A stretch of DNA of 64,000 nucleotides from Cytophagales bacterium (GTDB lineage: Bacteria > Bacteroidota > Bacteroidia > Cytophagales > Spirosomataceae), in NCBI GenBank assembly GCA_013298125.1, contig JAAFJP010000010.1:62001-126000 (forward strand). The letters are read 5' to 3'. Position 1 is the first letter of the stretch; the number at the start of each line of letters is the position of its first letter. The notes under the pieces are model-generated. The model was not told the DNA's origin, did no database searches, and saw only the letters and a list, made by a program, of their open reading frames with translations. A program made the translations under genes and the position numbers. This document shows, piece by piece, positions 41,541-51,086 of the stretch.

Positions 41541-43715
41541 CTAATCCACAACCTCCTGAAAAACAGGATTTTGTATTAAATCTTTATAATGTCCATCAAG
41601 TACTATTTCGCCCTCATCCATCACAATCACACGGTCACAGGCAGCCATTACCATTGGGTCACTTGATATAGTTATGAGCGTCCATGGGTTTGATTTATCT
41701 GTCAAAAAACCAACTGCACTCATGCGTTCGGGCTTGTGTAAACCTCTGTAAATATCTGTAACTAACAACAATTTAGGCTTTTCGACGACACAACGAGCCA
41801 CGGAAATTTTAGCAATAAAACTATCCGAAAAGCGTTTGCCCCCCGCAATCATCTGCGTATTCAGCCCTTCCTTCAACTCGTTGATATTCTCATTCATTTT
41901 CAAATTCTCCAATGCCCACTGTACATCCGTGAGCGTAATACCCATACGTCCCAAAACGATATTATCTAAGAGCGTTCCGTCAAAAATAAGGTCAGTCGCT
42001 AAGTTTCTTTCAATAGCATCTCGGATAGAATTTAACTGTACTTCCTTGATTGACAGACCATTATACGAAACACCCCCTTCAAACTCAGTAAAAATGGCAG
42101 AAAGGATTTTCAATAAAGTCTCCTTTCCCGAACCATTCGTACCCGTGATACAAATACTTTCATTGGGTTGAATATCGAGATTTAGATTCTTCAAAACGTA
42201 CTTTTTACCATCTGGATATTTGTAACTCAAATCTTTCAAATTGATAGCAATTCCATGATTTTGTTCGTGAAAATTAACCTGAATTCCTCGCTGACGTTCG
42301 AGAGGTAAATCGGTTACATGACCCATTTTTTCGATGGCAGTCAATAAATCGAAAATGGTTTCAGTACCTGAGATGAGTTTTTCTACCGAGGTTACTACCA
42401 AAACGATGATGATTTCAGAAGCCACAAATTGCCCCAAAGAAATCTGGCGGTCAATAACTAATGATGTTCCCAGAATCAATAAAAGTCCTGTGATAAATGC
42501 TTTGAAAAAGACCGCATTACCGTAAAGATTCAATAGTACTTTATAGTGTTTCTTCCTGTATTTCAAGTAGTTATTTACCAAATAGTCCATTCGTTGCATG
42601 GGCATATTAGTCGAACCTGCCGACTTGAAGGCATACAAAGTTCGAGCAATATCCTCCAACCATTGAGCCACTTTGTACTTATATTTAGACTCTGACAAAC
42701 TGGTTTCCATTCCTTTCGGAGCATTGTAATATACTACGGTAACCACAATGAAAATCGTTATCAAACCGAAAGCGATAAAATATGGATGATAAAGCGAAAG
42801 AAGAATAATGCCAAAAATAATCTGAATCACAGCCGCCGTAATGTCTATCAGAACTTTTGGAAGAGCTTTTTGAACGTTAATTACATCGAAAAAACGATTC
42901 ATCAATTCGGGTGCATACGAACCCAAAAGGGACTCCGATTTTACACGTGGAATCCTATACGTAAACTCAAAAGCCGCCTTCGTGAAAACTCGTCTCTGCA
43001 GGATTTCAACGAGCGTTAATTGATAAATCTGCATGATACCAGAAATAACAACCCCAAAAATAACTATGGCTATTAAAACATAAACCGAACTGAACGCCAA
43101 ACCGCCCGATACCAAACCAATAATTGCCTGAATACCAAGGGGTAAGGACAAACTAATAATACCTACAACGATGGCGTAAATGTAAATATTAATAATGTCT
43201 TTACGCTCAGTTCTAAGCATTCCGAAAAGGCGTTTCAGAGGCGTAAGATGCTCTATTTTCTCAGAATCACTAATTTCTTCGTGGGGATAAACTACTAAAA
43301 AGCGAACTTTCCCGTTTTTATATGAGTCGGCGGAGTTTTCAACTGTTTTGGGGTTGAAGCGTTGGGTATCAGAAATTTCTTTAAAATCTTGATTATCAGC
43401 AATTTCGTAAGTAAATGGCTTCTTATTTTTGAGTAAACGACCTGTGATAACGGTTCTGTCTTCTTCAAAATAGATAATCGGATGTTGATTTTTTTGTAAA
43501 AGTTCTTGAAAATCATCTTTTGCTAAATAATTTTCAATTACCAAAAAATGTTGTTTTCGGGCAGCTTCGATGAGGTCAATTACAAACAAGTCTAAATCTT
43601 CAGAACGATAAGTTTTTTGTTCTGAAAAAGGAGAATTGTACGTAAAATTGTCGAAGTCGGTACCATAAAACTCGGTTAGTTTCTTGATAATAAGGCTTAA
43701 CTGAGTGGATTGCAT
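41541..43715 (-). CDS. ABC exporter with degenerate ATPase domain
   Basis: The 724-residue protein has an N-terminal soluble domain (1-165, no peptidase catalytic motif seen), a six-segment ABC membrane domain (about 172-460) and a nucleotide-binding domain (490-724). The ATPase site departs from consensus. Walker A is GTNGSGKET (525-533) with Glu where Ser/Thr binds magnesium. The LSGGQ signature is FSDSF (629-633). The Walker B region is LLLVTDIYRG, without the usual D-E pair. The switch His is replaced by Ser (ITISSD). It heads the operon with HlyD- and TolC-type genes. Activity as a homodimeric ATPase is doubtful. Confidence 0.9.
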   Translation of the reverse strand: MQSTQLSLIIKKLTEFYGTDFDNFTYNSPFSEQKTYRSEDLDLFVIDLIEAARKQHFLVIENYLAKDDFQELLQKNQHPIIYFEEDRTVITGRLLKNKKPFTYEIADNQDFKEISDTQRFNPKTVENSADSYKNGKVRFLVVYPHEEISDSEKIEHLTPLKRLFGMLRTERKDIINIYIYAIVVGIISLSLPLGIQAIIGLVSGGLAFSSVYVLIAIVIFGVVISGIMQIYQLTLVEILQRRVFTKAAFEFTYRIPRVKSESLLGSYAPELMNRFFDVINVQKALPKVLIDITAAVIQIIFGIILLSLYHPYFIAFGLITIFIVVTVVYYNAPKGMETSLSESKYKYKVAQWLEDIARTLYAFKSAGSTNMPMQRMDYLVNNYLKYRKKHYKVLLNLYGNAVFFKAFITGLLLILGTSLVIDRQISLGQFVASEIIIVLVVTSVEKLISGTETIFDLLTAIEKMGHVTDLPLERQRGIQVNFHEQNHGIAINLKDLSYKYPDGKKYVLKNLNLDIQPNESICITGTNGSGKETLLKILSAIFTEFEGGVSYNGLSIKEVQLNSIRDAIERNLATDLIFDGTLLDNIVLGRMGITLTDVQWALENLKMNENINELKEGLNTQMIAGGKRFSDSFIAKISVARCVVEKPKLLLVTDIYRGLHKPERMSAVGFLTDKSNPWTLITISSDPMVMAACDRVIVMDEGEIVLDGHYKDLIQNPVFQEVVD

Positions 43716-43964
43716 ATTTAAAAGGATAAAATTTAAGTTTAGTTTTCTGTGCTATTTGAGTAACAAAGAAACGTATTGTATAGTTTATCTTACGACCTTA
43801 GAAAGTGATTAGATTGTTATAATTTTATAATTAATCACATATTTCAAAATAACCGCTTGATAAAATTAGTATTTTCAAAATAATAGTGTCAAAGATTGTT
43901 CGTAATTTTATAATCTTGTACTTACCTCCCCAAAATCTTCAATTGAACAGAAACAAACTCAAAA

Positions 43965-46385
43965 ATGCTTTATAAAAATTTATTGAAATTCACATTCTCA
44001 TTATTTTTGTTCTATTCCTTTGATTATCAGGCTTATAGTATGGAGATTAATGATTCTACACTGGTAAAAAGCATTATCCAAAAAGCCATTGAGGCAGCTC
44101 CCACACACGACAAATCTTACGCAAATTATTCGGCAGAAACCTTTATCCAGAATTCTGGCAAATGGAATCGTATTCCCAATGTTTGGAAATCGCTTTTAGT
44201 CAATGAAGGTGTGGAAGAGGGCTTACCTTATCAATCCGAATCTTATGCCAAGTTTTCTGTGAATGATTCTAATAATTATTTATTTAATTATCAGGCAATT
44301 AGAAATAATTATAAAACCCAAGAACGTCCAGATAAGTTAGTAAATCCCAATTTTTATAAGGCTATTTTGGGAACTGGTGCAATTTCTCCACTTTGTCCAA
44401 AAGCATTTCATTTTTACGATTTTGAGTTAGTCAATACAACTGAAATTGAGGGTATTAAGATTTATAAAATTAAAGTAATTCCTACACGTAACAACGATGA
44501 AAAGGTTTTTAGTGGTACAATTTCTATTACTGACAAAGGTTTTGCTATTCAAAATATTGATTTAAAAGTCAGGAATTATGCCATTAATTATCATTTCAAA
44601 ATCGAATATACGCAACTTTTAAATCAGTGGTTGCCAGTCAAATTTAGCATTCATGCTTCGGGTAGTTTGATGGGTTTTGAGGGGGAATATCAGTATTTGG
44701 CTAAGATTTGGAATTACCAAGTTTTGAGTCCCGAAGAAGGAGCAAAACTCAACCGACCAAGTGAAAGTGAGTTTCACGAAATCGTAAACGTACAAGAACG
44801 AAATTTTGAGATTCAACAACTCAAACAAGTAATGACAAATTTAGGTACAACCCTCCGTCGTCAATGGAGTGATGCCAATATTGCCTCGGGTTTAAAGCGT
44901 TACGACAAAATCGAAATTTCGAAAGAAGCCAATGAGCGAGTGATAAATTATTGGAATGAATTAAAACAACAGACTGATTTTCAAATATTTACACCTGATT
45001 TACCCATATCAGGAAAAAACAAAAACACCTTACCTTCTCAGCCAGATGAGTTTTCAAATTATCGCCAAGCCAATAATAAATTTGGGATAGGAAGTGTCTT
45101 ATTCAGTCGCTCGTTTTTTATGGGAAGTACCGAAAGAGGTTATTATCCCTACGAAATTTACTACAAAGCTCCCCTTCTTGATTTCAACTTTAATACCGTA
45201 GAAGGCTTTGTGATGAACACAGGGACGATTTTGAGATACCGTAAAAATCGTTATGACTGGTGGGAAATAGACCCAACTTGGCGATATTCTTTCAATCAAA
45301 AACGTTCGATGGGCATGGTGAAAATTCGTTGGAAAACCCAACGAGAAGATTTTAGTATTTCGGGTGGGAAATTCATGTCGCAATACAACGTAGATACACC
45401 CATTGCCTTCGATTTGAACTCACTTTCGACCTTAGTTTTTAATAAGAATTTTGTCAAAATATATGAAAAAGATTTTTTTAATATCAATTACAATGACCGT
45501 TTTTCAAATACTATTGGTATAAAAACTTCCTTGGAATGGTCGAGAAGATATCCACTCCAAAATACGACAGACTACAAATGGTTCAATTTAAATGACTACA
45601 TTCCAAATTTTCCAAAAAATCAAGAAATTGGAGCAACAGAGTTTAAACCTAATGAGGCTTTCACGGCAAGTTTTCAAGTTAATTATCGTCCGTTCTTGAA
45701 AAAACAATATCGAAATAGTATCAGAAACGTTGATTTTTCCTCATCACCTCTGATAACCTTCAAATATCGTGGAGCAATTCCAAAAGTATTTAATTCTCAG
45801 GTGGATTTTCATACGATTGAGTTTGGTGTAACGCATAACTTCCCTTTGAGCATCAATACCAGTTTCAATTACATTGCACAGGCGGGAACGTTCATTAGTA
45901 CAAACAACATGACTTTTGCTGATTTCAAGCATTTCAACGGAAATAATAATATGATTTCGATTGGTGATGCCCTTACCACGCATCGTTTAGTGGGTTTTTA
46001 TGACAATTATGTTTGGGGTGCGAGCAAGAAATTAATTGACCAATATTATTATTCAACCAACGGCTCATACATTGACATTATGACGATGGTGGGTTTACGA
46101 AAATTTGCTTTGACTCAATTGCCAGTAGTAAAACGTTTAGTTAGACGCTGGGCATTAAGAGAAGAGCTTTTTGCTAATTATTTATACACTGCCAACAACA
46201 AAGTACATAACGTAGAATTTGGTTACGGAATAGACGGAATCGCTCGATTGTTTAGATTAGAAGCCGTTATTAATTATAATAGTCTTGGAATACCACAACC
46301 CAACAATGAATCTAAGAATGTAGTTTTTGGTTTTCGTTTTGGACTCAACTCACGGGTGCGAGGAGGAGTTACGCCTGAGTGGTAG
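43965..46385 (+). CDS. DUF5686-family outer membrane protein
   Basis: The 806-residue protein begins with a signal peptide (LKFTFSLFLFYSFDYQAYS). The N-terminal half carries the DUF5686 pattern (NYSAETFIQNSGKWNRIP, SGTISITDKGFAIQNIDLKV, RYDKIEISKEANERVINYWN). The C-terminal half is strand-rich with a barrel-like ending (NNVVFGFRFGLNSR). The usual N-terminal carboxypeptidase-like domain of many relatives is absent. It is probably an outer-membrane protein. The role of the family is unknown. It is followed by a short repeat unit. Confidence 0.85.
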   Translation: MLYKNLLKFTFSLFLFYSFDYQAYSMEINDSTLVKSIIQKAIEAAPTHDKSYANYSAETFIQNSGKWNRIPNVWKSLLVNEGVEEGLPYQSESYAKFSVNDSNNYLFNYQAIRNNYKTQERPDKLVNPNFYKAILGTGAISPLCPKAFHFYDFELVNTTEIEGIKIYKIKVIPTRNNDEKVFSGTISITDKGFAIQNIDLKVRNYAINYHFKIEYTQLLNQWLPVKFSIHASGSLMGFEGEYQYLAKIWNYQVLSPEEGAKLNRPSESEFHEIVNVQERNFEIQQLKQVMTNLGTTLRRQWSDANIASGLKRYDKIEISKEANERVINYWNELKQQTDFQIFTPDLPISGKNKNTLPSQPDEFSNYRQANNKFGIGSVLFSRSFFMGSTERGYYPYEIYYKAPLLDFNFNTVEGFVMNTGTILRYRKNRYDWWEIDPTWRYSFNQKRSMGMVKIRWKTQREDFSISGGKFMSQYNVDTPIAFDLNSLSTLVFNKNFVKIYEKDFFNINYNDRFSNTIGIKTSLEWSRRYPLQNTTDYKWFNLNDYIPNFPKNQEIGATEFKPNEAFTASFQVNYRPFLKKQYRNSIRNVDFSSSPLITFKYRGAIPKVFNSQVDFHTIEFGVTHNFPLSINTSFNYIAQAGTFISTNNMTFADFKHFNGNNNMISIGDALTTHRLVGFYDNYVWGASKKLIDQYYYSTNGSYIDIMTMVGLRKFALTQLPVVKRLVRRWALREELFANYLYTANNKVHNVEFGYGIDGIARLFRLEAVINYNSLGIPQPNNESKNVVFGFRFGLNSRVRGGVTPEW

Positions 46386-46390
46386 ATGGT

Positions 46391-46411
46391 TAATTGTTGA
46401 AGTTTGAACGG
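46391..46411. repeat. Direct repeat TAATTGTTGAAGTTTGAACGG, copy 1
   Basis: The 21 bp recur exactly at 54321-54341, both right after a stop codon. The following 35 bp also align loosely. A related inverted copy follows at 46441-46461. Confidence 0.8.
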
Positions 46412-46554
46412 GCGGCGTTCCGCTTGTAGAATTGTTGGAAACAACTCAAAATTCAATAATTATTTATTTGAACAAACCAGAATATTTTATACTTTTATAA
46501 AACAAATCAACTGACTGATAAACAAACGATTAGAAATAAAAAACTGACAATACC

Positions 46555-47043
46555 ATGGCAAAATATAATCTTACCGTAAACGGAAAAAAATACAATGTAG
46601 AAGCTGACTCAGACACGCCACTTTTGTGGGTAATTCGTGACTACGTAGGCTTGAAGGGCACAAAATTTGGTTGTGGTATGGCTCTCTGTGGAGCTTGTAC
46701 AGTACATCTCGACGGACAACCAATTCGTTCATGTTCAACGCCTATTTCGACTTTGAAATCTTCTAATAAAATCACAACCATCGAAGGAATTTCTGTAAAT
46801 ACTGACCATGCCGTTCAGAAGGCTTGGATAGAGGCACAAGTTCCTCAATGTGGATATTGTCAGTCAGGTCAAATCATGTCAGCGGTGGCATTATTAAAAG
46901 AAAAATCAAATCCAACCGATGAAGATATTGATTTAGCAATGTCAGGAAATATTTGTCGTTGTGGTACATATCCACGCATTCGTCAAGCCATTCACCGTGC
47001 TTCGGAGATGATGAAGGAAGGAGGGAATTCTACTGGGAAGTAA
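46555..47043 (+). CDS. iorA: (2Fe-2S) subunit of isoquinoline 1-oxidoreductase-like enzyme
   Basis: The 162-residue electron-transfer subunit has the plant-type ferredoxin cluster ligands Cys40, Cys45, Cys48 and Cys60 and the second, helical domain cluster ligands Cys99, Cys102, Cys134 and Cys136 ([16 protein letters not shown]). This is the small subunit of the xanthine oxidase family. It passes electrons from the molybdopterin subunit. The large subunit lies at 47742, separated by a toxin-antitoxin pair. The substrate is unknown; the symbol is by similarity only. Confidence 0.85.
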   Translation: MAKYNLTVNGKKYNVEADSDTPLLWVIRDYVGLKGTKFGCGMALCGACTVHLDGQPIRSCSTPISTLKSSNKITTIEGISVNTDHAVQKAWIEAQVPQCGYCQSGQIMSAVALLKEKSNPTDEDIDLAMSGNICRCGTYPRIRQAIHRASEMMKEGGNSTGK

Positions 47044-47063
47044 AATTTTAAATAGAAAAAATT

Positions 47064-47267
47064 ATGAAAACAATAGAAAAGCATAAAGAGCAAGTATTTT
47101 TTAAAAAATTTAAAACATATTCAGCTTCGGAGGTCATAGCCGCTGGTGGGACGACTGCATTTGCTCGTTTGAAGGGGCATGATCCTAAGCGACTGTACAA
47201 GTTAAAAGGAGAGCATCTATCAGAAGAAGACCTTTATAATGCTTTAAAAGACCTTGAACGTAAATGA
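47064..47267 (+). CDS. Putative antitoxin of a PIN-domain pair
   Basis: The 67-residue protein (MKTIEKHKEQVFFKKFKTYS, then a VIAAGGTTAFARLKG segment and an acidic end) overlaps the PIN gene start by 4 bp, the usual arrangement of VapBC modules. It is not an obvious AbrB or ribbon-helix-helix protein. Assignment rests on size, overlap and partner. Antitoxins of this type repress their own promoter, but no operator was identified. Confidence 0.7.
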   Translation: MKTIEKHKEQVFFKKFKTYSASEVIAAGGTTAFARLKGHDPKRLYKLKGEHLSEEDLYNALKDLERK

Positions 47268-47731
47268 ATCTCCTTTTTGACACTAATATTTTAATTTATA
47301 TTTCAAGAGACAAGTCTGAACATAAAGTGCTTGATTTCGTAAATCCCAAATTGAGAGATGTTTATGTTTCTTATGCAACTATTGCAGAGATTGAATCAAT
47401 ATCTTTTCAAAGTAATTGGAGTCGTAGAAAAATAAAGAGGCTTGAATCTTTCTTGGAGGAAGTTCAAATAATTGAAATTGATGAAACTTTGTTGAAAACG
47501 TATGTAAACATAGATGCTTTCAGTCAAAGGAAACACAAAAATTTCATAGAATATTCTTTTCAAACTCCTCGGAATATGGGTAAAAATGACCTATGGATTG
47601 CCTCCACAGCATCTTTATTAAATCTTACATTAATTACTACTGATGGAGATTTTGACCATTTAGACTCTCACTTCATTACTTTGAATAAAATACTTCCTGA
47701 ACAATTGCAATCAATAATGACATTAAAATAA
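47264..47731 (+). CDS. vapC: PIN-domain toxin (VapC type)
   Basis: The 155-residue ribonuclease-like protein has the acidic PIN residues Asp6 (LLFDTNILIY), Glu42/Glu44 (TIAEIES), Asp109 (KNDLWIAS) and Asp127/Asp129 (TTDGDFDHL). VapC toxins cleave tRNA or rRNA when free of antitoxin. It is coupled to the 67-residue gene by a 4-bp overlap and ends 10 bp before the IorB-type gene. It therefore sits inside the molybdenum hydroxylase operon. Confidence 0.85.
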   Translation: MNLLFDTNILIYISRDKSEHKVLDFVNPKLRDVYVSYATIAEIESISFQSNWSRRKIKRLESFLEEVQIIEIDETLLKTYVNIDAFSQRKHKNFIEYSFQTPRNMGKNDLWIASTASLLNLTLITTDGDFDHLDSHFITLNKILPEQLQSIMTLK

Positions 47732-47741
47732 TTATGATGCT

Positions 47742-49910
47742 ATGAAAAATAATTCCTCCCGCAGAGACTTCATAAAAGCCACCTCACTCTTGGCTATCGG
47801 TTTTTCATTACCTTCATTCGGTAATTCCAAAACGGTTGTGCATAAAATTGATACTTTAAATACCAACGCTTTGGGGCTTGAATTGAACCCGTATATTATG
47901 ATAAATGATGCGGGAAAAATTACGCTTTTCAATGCTCGTCCAGACATGGGACAAGGCACGCACCAAGCCCTACCAATGCTTTTGGCGGAGGAATTGGAAG
48001 TTAGCCTCGACCAAGTAGAAATCCGAAATACAAACGGTTTGGAGAAGTACGGAAATCAACTTTCAGGAGGTTCGTCTTCGGTCAATTCTCGTTGGACTCC
48101 CATGCGTACTGCGGGGGCAGCCGTGCGAGAAATGTTGATTTCGGCAGCGGCTACCAAATGGCAAGTGCCTGTAAGTGAGTGCTTTGCGGAGAATGCGAAG
48201 GTAATTCATAAACCTACTAATAAATCTTTTACTTATGGAGAATTGGTGGCAGAGGCTTCAAAATTAGAAGTTCCAAAAGCTCCCAAACTGAAAGACTCTA
48301 AGGATTTTAAACTCTTAGGAAAATCTATCCCACGTCCCGAGATTCCTTCCAAAGTGAACGGAACGGCGGTTTTTGGGATTGATGGAGATGTCCCAGGAAT
48401 GTTATATGCCAGTATCGAACGTTCGCCAAGTATTCATGGAAAAGTCCTGAGTTTTGATGGTTCGGAAGCTATGAAAATTAAGGGCGTAAAATTTGTCGTA
48501 AAAACTGAACGCAAAATGCCTCACAAAACCGTTGAGGCTGTGGCAGTAGTAGCGGATAATTATTGGGCAGCTTTGAAAGGACGTAAAGCCTTGAAAATCA
48601 AGTGGGAGAAGGAGGATTTGAGTAAAATGTCCACATACTCGTACTATGATGAGTTACAAAAATTAGCCAAAACCAAAGGTGAAGCCTATAAAGAGCATAC
48701 CAAGGGTGATTTTAGTAAAAACTTTTCGGGAGCAACCCAGAAATTAGAAGCCTATTATCAAACACCTTTTGCCGCTCACGCACCCCTCGAACCGCAAAAT
48801 GCTACCGTTTGGGTACAGGGCGATAAAGTAGAATTGTGGGCACCGAATCAAGGACCTGACGGCTTGCTTGGTGAAGTGGCTGAATACCTAAAAATCAAAC
48901 CTGAAAATATCAAAATCAACGTGCCGTTTATGGGTGGCTCATTCGGGCGACGTGCTTATTATGACTACGTGATGGAGGCTTTGCATATCTCAAAACAAGT
49001 AAATGCACCCATAAAAGTTATCTGGACACGGGAGGATGATACTACCCAAGGACCTTTCCGCCCTGGGATGGTGTCGGCGATGGAAGGCGGTCTGGATGCT
49101 AATGGGGCGGTTGTAGCCCATAATCACAAGATTGTGGGAGCTTCGATTGAGCATCAAGTGTTTAAAAGTCCGTTGAAAGATGCCCCTGATTCTTGGGCGG
49201 CTGAAACGGCTACTTTGGACGATAGCCCTTACGATTTTGGAAATCGTACGATGAGTTTTCATTTGGCAGAAACTGATATTCCCATCGTTTGGTGGCGTTC
49301 GGTTTATTCTTCGACTACGGCATTCGGGCAAGAGAGTTTTATTGATGAAATGGCACACGCTGCCAAGACTGATCCATTAGCTTTCAGATTGGATATGTTA
49401 GTGGATTCTCCGAGATTTAGTAGAGTGTTACAGACCTTAGCCAAAAAAGCCAACTATCATCATAAACTTCCTGAAAATCAAGCGATTGGTATTGCTGTGA
49501 CTCGTTCGTTTGGGTCGATTGTGGCTCATGCCGTAACGGTTTCTAAGCAAGGGAAAGGCATAAAAATTGAAAAAGTAGTCTCAGTAATTGACTGTGGGAT
49601 GACTGTAAATCCTAACAACGTCATTGCCCAAACCGAAGGAAATATTGTGATGGGATTAACTGCCGCCATCAAAAGTGGCATAACCTTTAAAGATGGATTG
49701 GCAGAACAAAGTAATTTTCATCAATATAACCTAATGAGAATCAACGAGATGCCAAAAACCGAAGTACATATCATCCAAAACCAAGAAGCCCCAAGTGGCG
49801 TTGGCGAACCAGGACTTCCACCCATTGCCCCAGCACTTTGTAATGCGATTTTTAATTTGACTGGGAAGCGGATTAGGACTTTGCCTTTTGAGATTGGTGA
49901 TATTGGATAA
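47742..49910 (+). CDS. iorB: Molybdopterin-binding subunit of isoquinoline 1-oxidoreductase-like enzyme
   Basis: The 722-residue large subunit begins with a Tat-type signal (SRRDFIKATSLLAIGFSLPS), so it is exported folded. The body shows the aldehyde oxidase/xanthine dehydrogenase pattern in the single-polypeptide IorB order: FNARPDMGQGTHQALPMLLAEE-like start, PFAAHAPLEPQNATVWV, VPFMGGSFGRRAYYDYVME, and the end GVGEPGLPPIAPALCNAIF with the catalytic Glu in GVGEPGLPP. It lacks FAD. It is expected to need a cytochrome acceptor. Substrate unknown. Confidence 0.9.
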   Translation: MKNNSSRRDFIKATSLLAIGFSLPSFGNSKTVVHKIDTLNTNALGLELNPYIMINDAGKITLFNARPDMGQGTHQALPMLLAEELEVSLDQVEIRNTNGLEKYGNQLSGGSSSVNSRWTPMRTAGAAVREMLISAAATKWQVPVSECFAENAKVIHKPTNKSFTYGELVAEASKLEVPKAPKLKDSKDFKLLGKSIPRPEIPSKVNGTAVFGIDGDVPGMLYASIERSPSIHGKVLSFDGSEAMKIKGVKFVVKTERKMPHKTVEAVAVVADNYWAALKGRKALKIKWEKEDLSKMSTYSYYDELQKLAKTKGEAYKEHTKGDFSKNFSGATQKLEAYYQTPFAAHAPLEPQNATVWVQGDKVELWAPNQGPDGLLGEVAEYLKIKPENIKINVPFMGGSFGRRAYYDYVMEALHISKQVNAPIKVIWTREDDTTQGPFRPGMVSAMEGGLDANGAVVAHNHKIVGASIEHQVFKSPLKDAPDSWAAETATLDDSPYDFGNRTMSFHLAETDIPIVWWRSVYSSTTAFGQESFIDEMAHAAKTDPLAFRLDMLVDSPRFSRVLQTLAKKANYHHKLPENQAIGIAVTRSFGSIVAHAVTVSKQGKGIKIEKVVSVIDCGMTVNPNNVIAQTEGNIVMGLTAAIKSGITFKDGLAEQSNFHQYNLMRINEMPKTEVHIIQNQEAPSGVGEPGLPPIAPALCNAIFNLTGKRIRTLPFEIGDIG

Positions 49911-49959
49911 ACAAAAAAGCCCTTGGTTCACACAAAATCAAGGGCTTTTTTGTTTATCC
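49905..49959. terminator. Bidirectional terminator, perfect 21-bp stem
   Basis: The arms 49905-49925 and 49939-49959 pair fully around a 13-base loop and include the iorB stop codon. A-runs and T-runs flank the GCCCTTG core, so it serves both convergent genes. Confidence 0.9.
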
Positions 49960-49968
49960 AATATTTGA

Positions 49969-50820
49969 TTAATTCTCTAAATTTAATTGTTTCTGAACAC
50001 TCAAAACAAAATCTATGTCAAGCCCTAAATCCTCAGCAATTTCGAGAGGGGTTAGTTTACCTCTTCTTAGCATTTTCTCTACCATCGTTTTATTCTTTTG
50101 TCTATCGGCATTTACAACTTCTGCGTTTGCCGCCAGTGCGTACTCATAAGCAAATCTTTCTTCAATACTCATTTGTCGAGTGTCCAAATCTCCAATAGCT
50201 TGCTTTAACCAATCTTCGTTAATAAAAGTAGGCAAGGCAGTAGGCTGAGTTTTATGTAAGTTTTTCATAATCCAGAGTAATTTATCTAAATCTGTTTCAA
50301 TGTTTTTTTCTTCTTTTTTGAACTTATCCAGCTCTGCAACTACAAAAGTTGTTTGATTATCAATAAGTTCCCCTTTTTCATTTCTCAAATTGATGATTGA
50401 GTGATAATCAGCGTACGGTAAAATATTTTTTTCCAATAAACCGACACAGTATATTTTAGGAATGTTTACATAGTTAAACTCCCCCTTTTTGACCAACACA
50501 TTTAATTTATGTAGGGCATAAAATTTCATTCTTTGAACAAAATTTGGAGAGTGTCCCATTTGCATTTCCACTATAAAATGATTGTCATTTTCATCAGTAC
50601 AAGCAACATCATAAATTCCACTTCGGCTATCAATTGTTAATCCTTCAAAAGCATTTTTTACGTAATTTATATGTTTTATGGGTGTTTTTGATTTGATTAG
50701 AGCCTGTAATGCCTTTTTCAAGAATAGTGGATGTGATTCATTACCAAAGGTAGCTTTAAAACCATAATCTGACGTTACGGGAACAAATATTTTATTATCA
50801 ATGATTAAAGGGTCTTCCAT
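49969..50820 (-). CDS. Rpn/PD-(D/E)XK nuclease-family transposase-like protein
   Basis: The 283-residue protein has the start of this family (FVPVTSDYGFKATFGNESHP) and the nuclease core SRSGIYDVACTDENDNHFIVEMQM, with Asp and E-x-Q in the expected positions. NFVQRMKFYALHKLN follows. Rpn proteins promote RecA-independent recombination in E. coli. The C-terminal part ends in a helical LTPLEIAEDLGLDIDFVLSVQ. It stands alone. Such genes are common and usually not part of insertion sequences. Confidence 0.85.
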   Translation of the reverse strand: MEDPLIIDNKIFVPVTSDYGFKATFGNESHPLFLKKALQALIKSKTPIKHINYVKNAFEGLTIDSRSGIYDVACTDENDNHFIVEMQMGHSPNFVQRMKFYALHKLNVLVKKGEFNYVNIPKIYCVGLLEKNILPYADYHSIINLRNEKGELIDNQTTFVVAELDKFKKEEKNIETDLDKLLWIMKNLHKTQPTALPTFINEDWLKQAIGDLDTRQMSIEERFAYEYALAANAEVVNADRQKNKTMVEKMLRRGKLTPLEIAEDLGLDIDFVLSVQKQLNLEN

Positions 50821-51086
50821 AAATGTGAAGTTGTGGTTTTATCTTAAACTAAATAGAAAACAAAATTAACGGATTAATCTATCTAAAATTATTTTCACAC
50901 TATTAAAAGTTGATTCTGAGTACATTATTTTCTAAATTCTCACAATTACTGGTAGTGTATTAAATGTGTATTTATTTAGCAAAAAACACCACTTACTCAT
51001 TTCCTCAAAAATCATCCAAAAAAATTACTTCTGTCGTTTTTTATTTTAGTAAATTGGGTATCTATTCATAAACCCTTCATTGCTAC

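Noticed and set aside
49969-50820. The Rpn-type protein as mover of the palindromic elements
   Set aside because: It lacks flanking element ends and is a common stand-alone family; a link cannot be shown from sequence.
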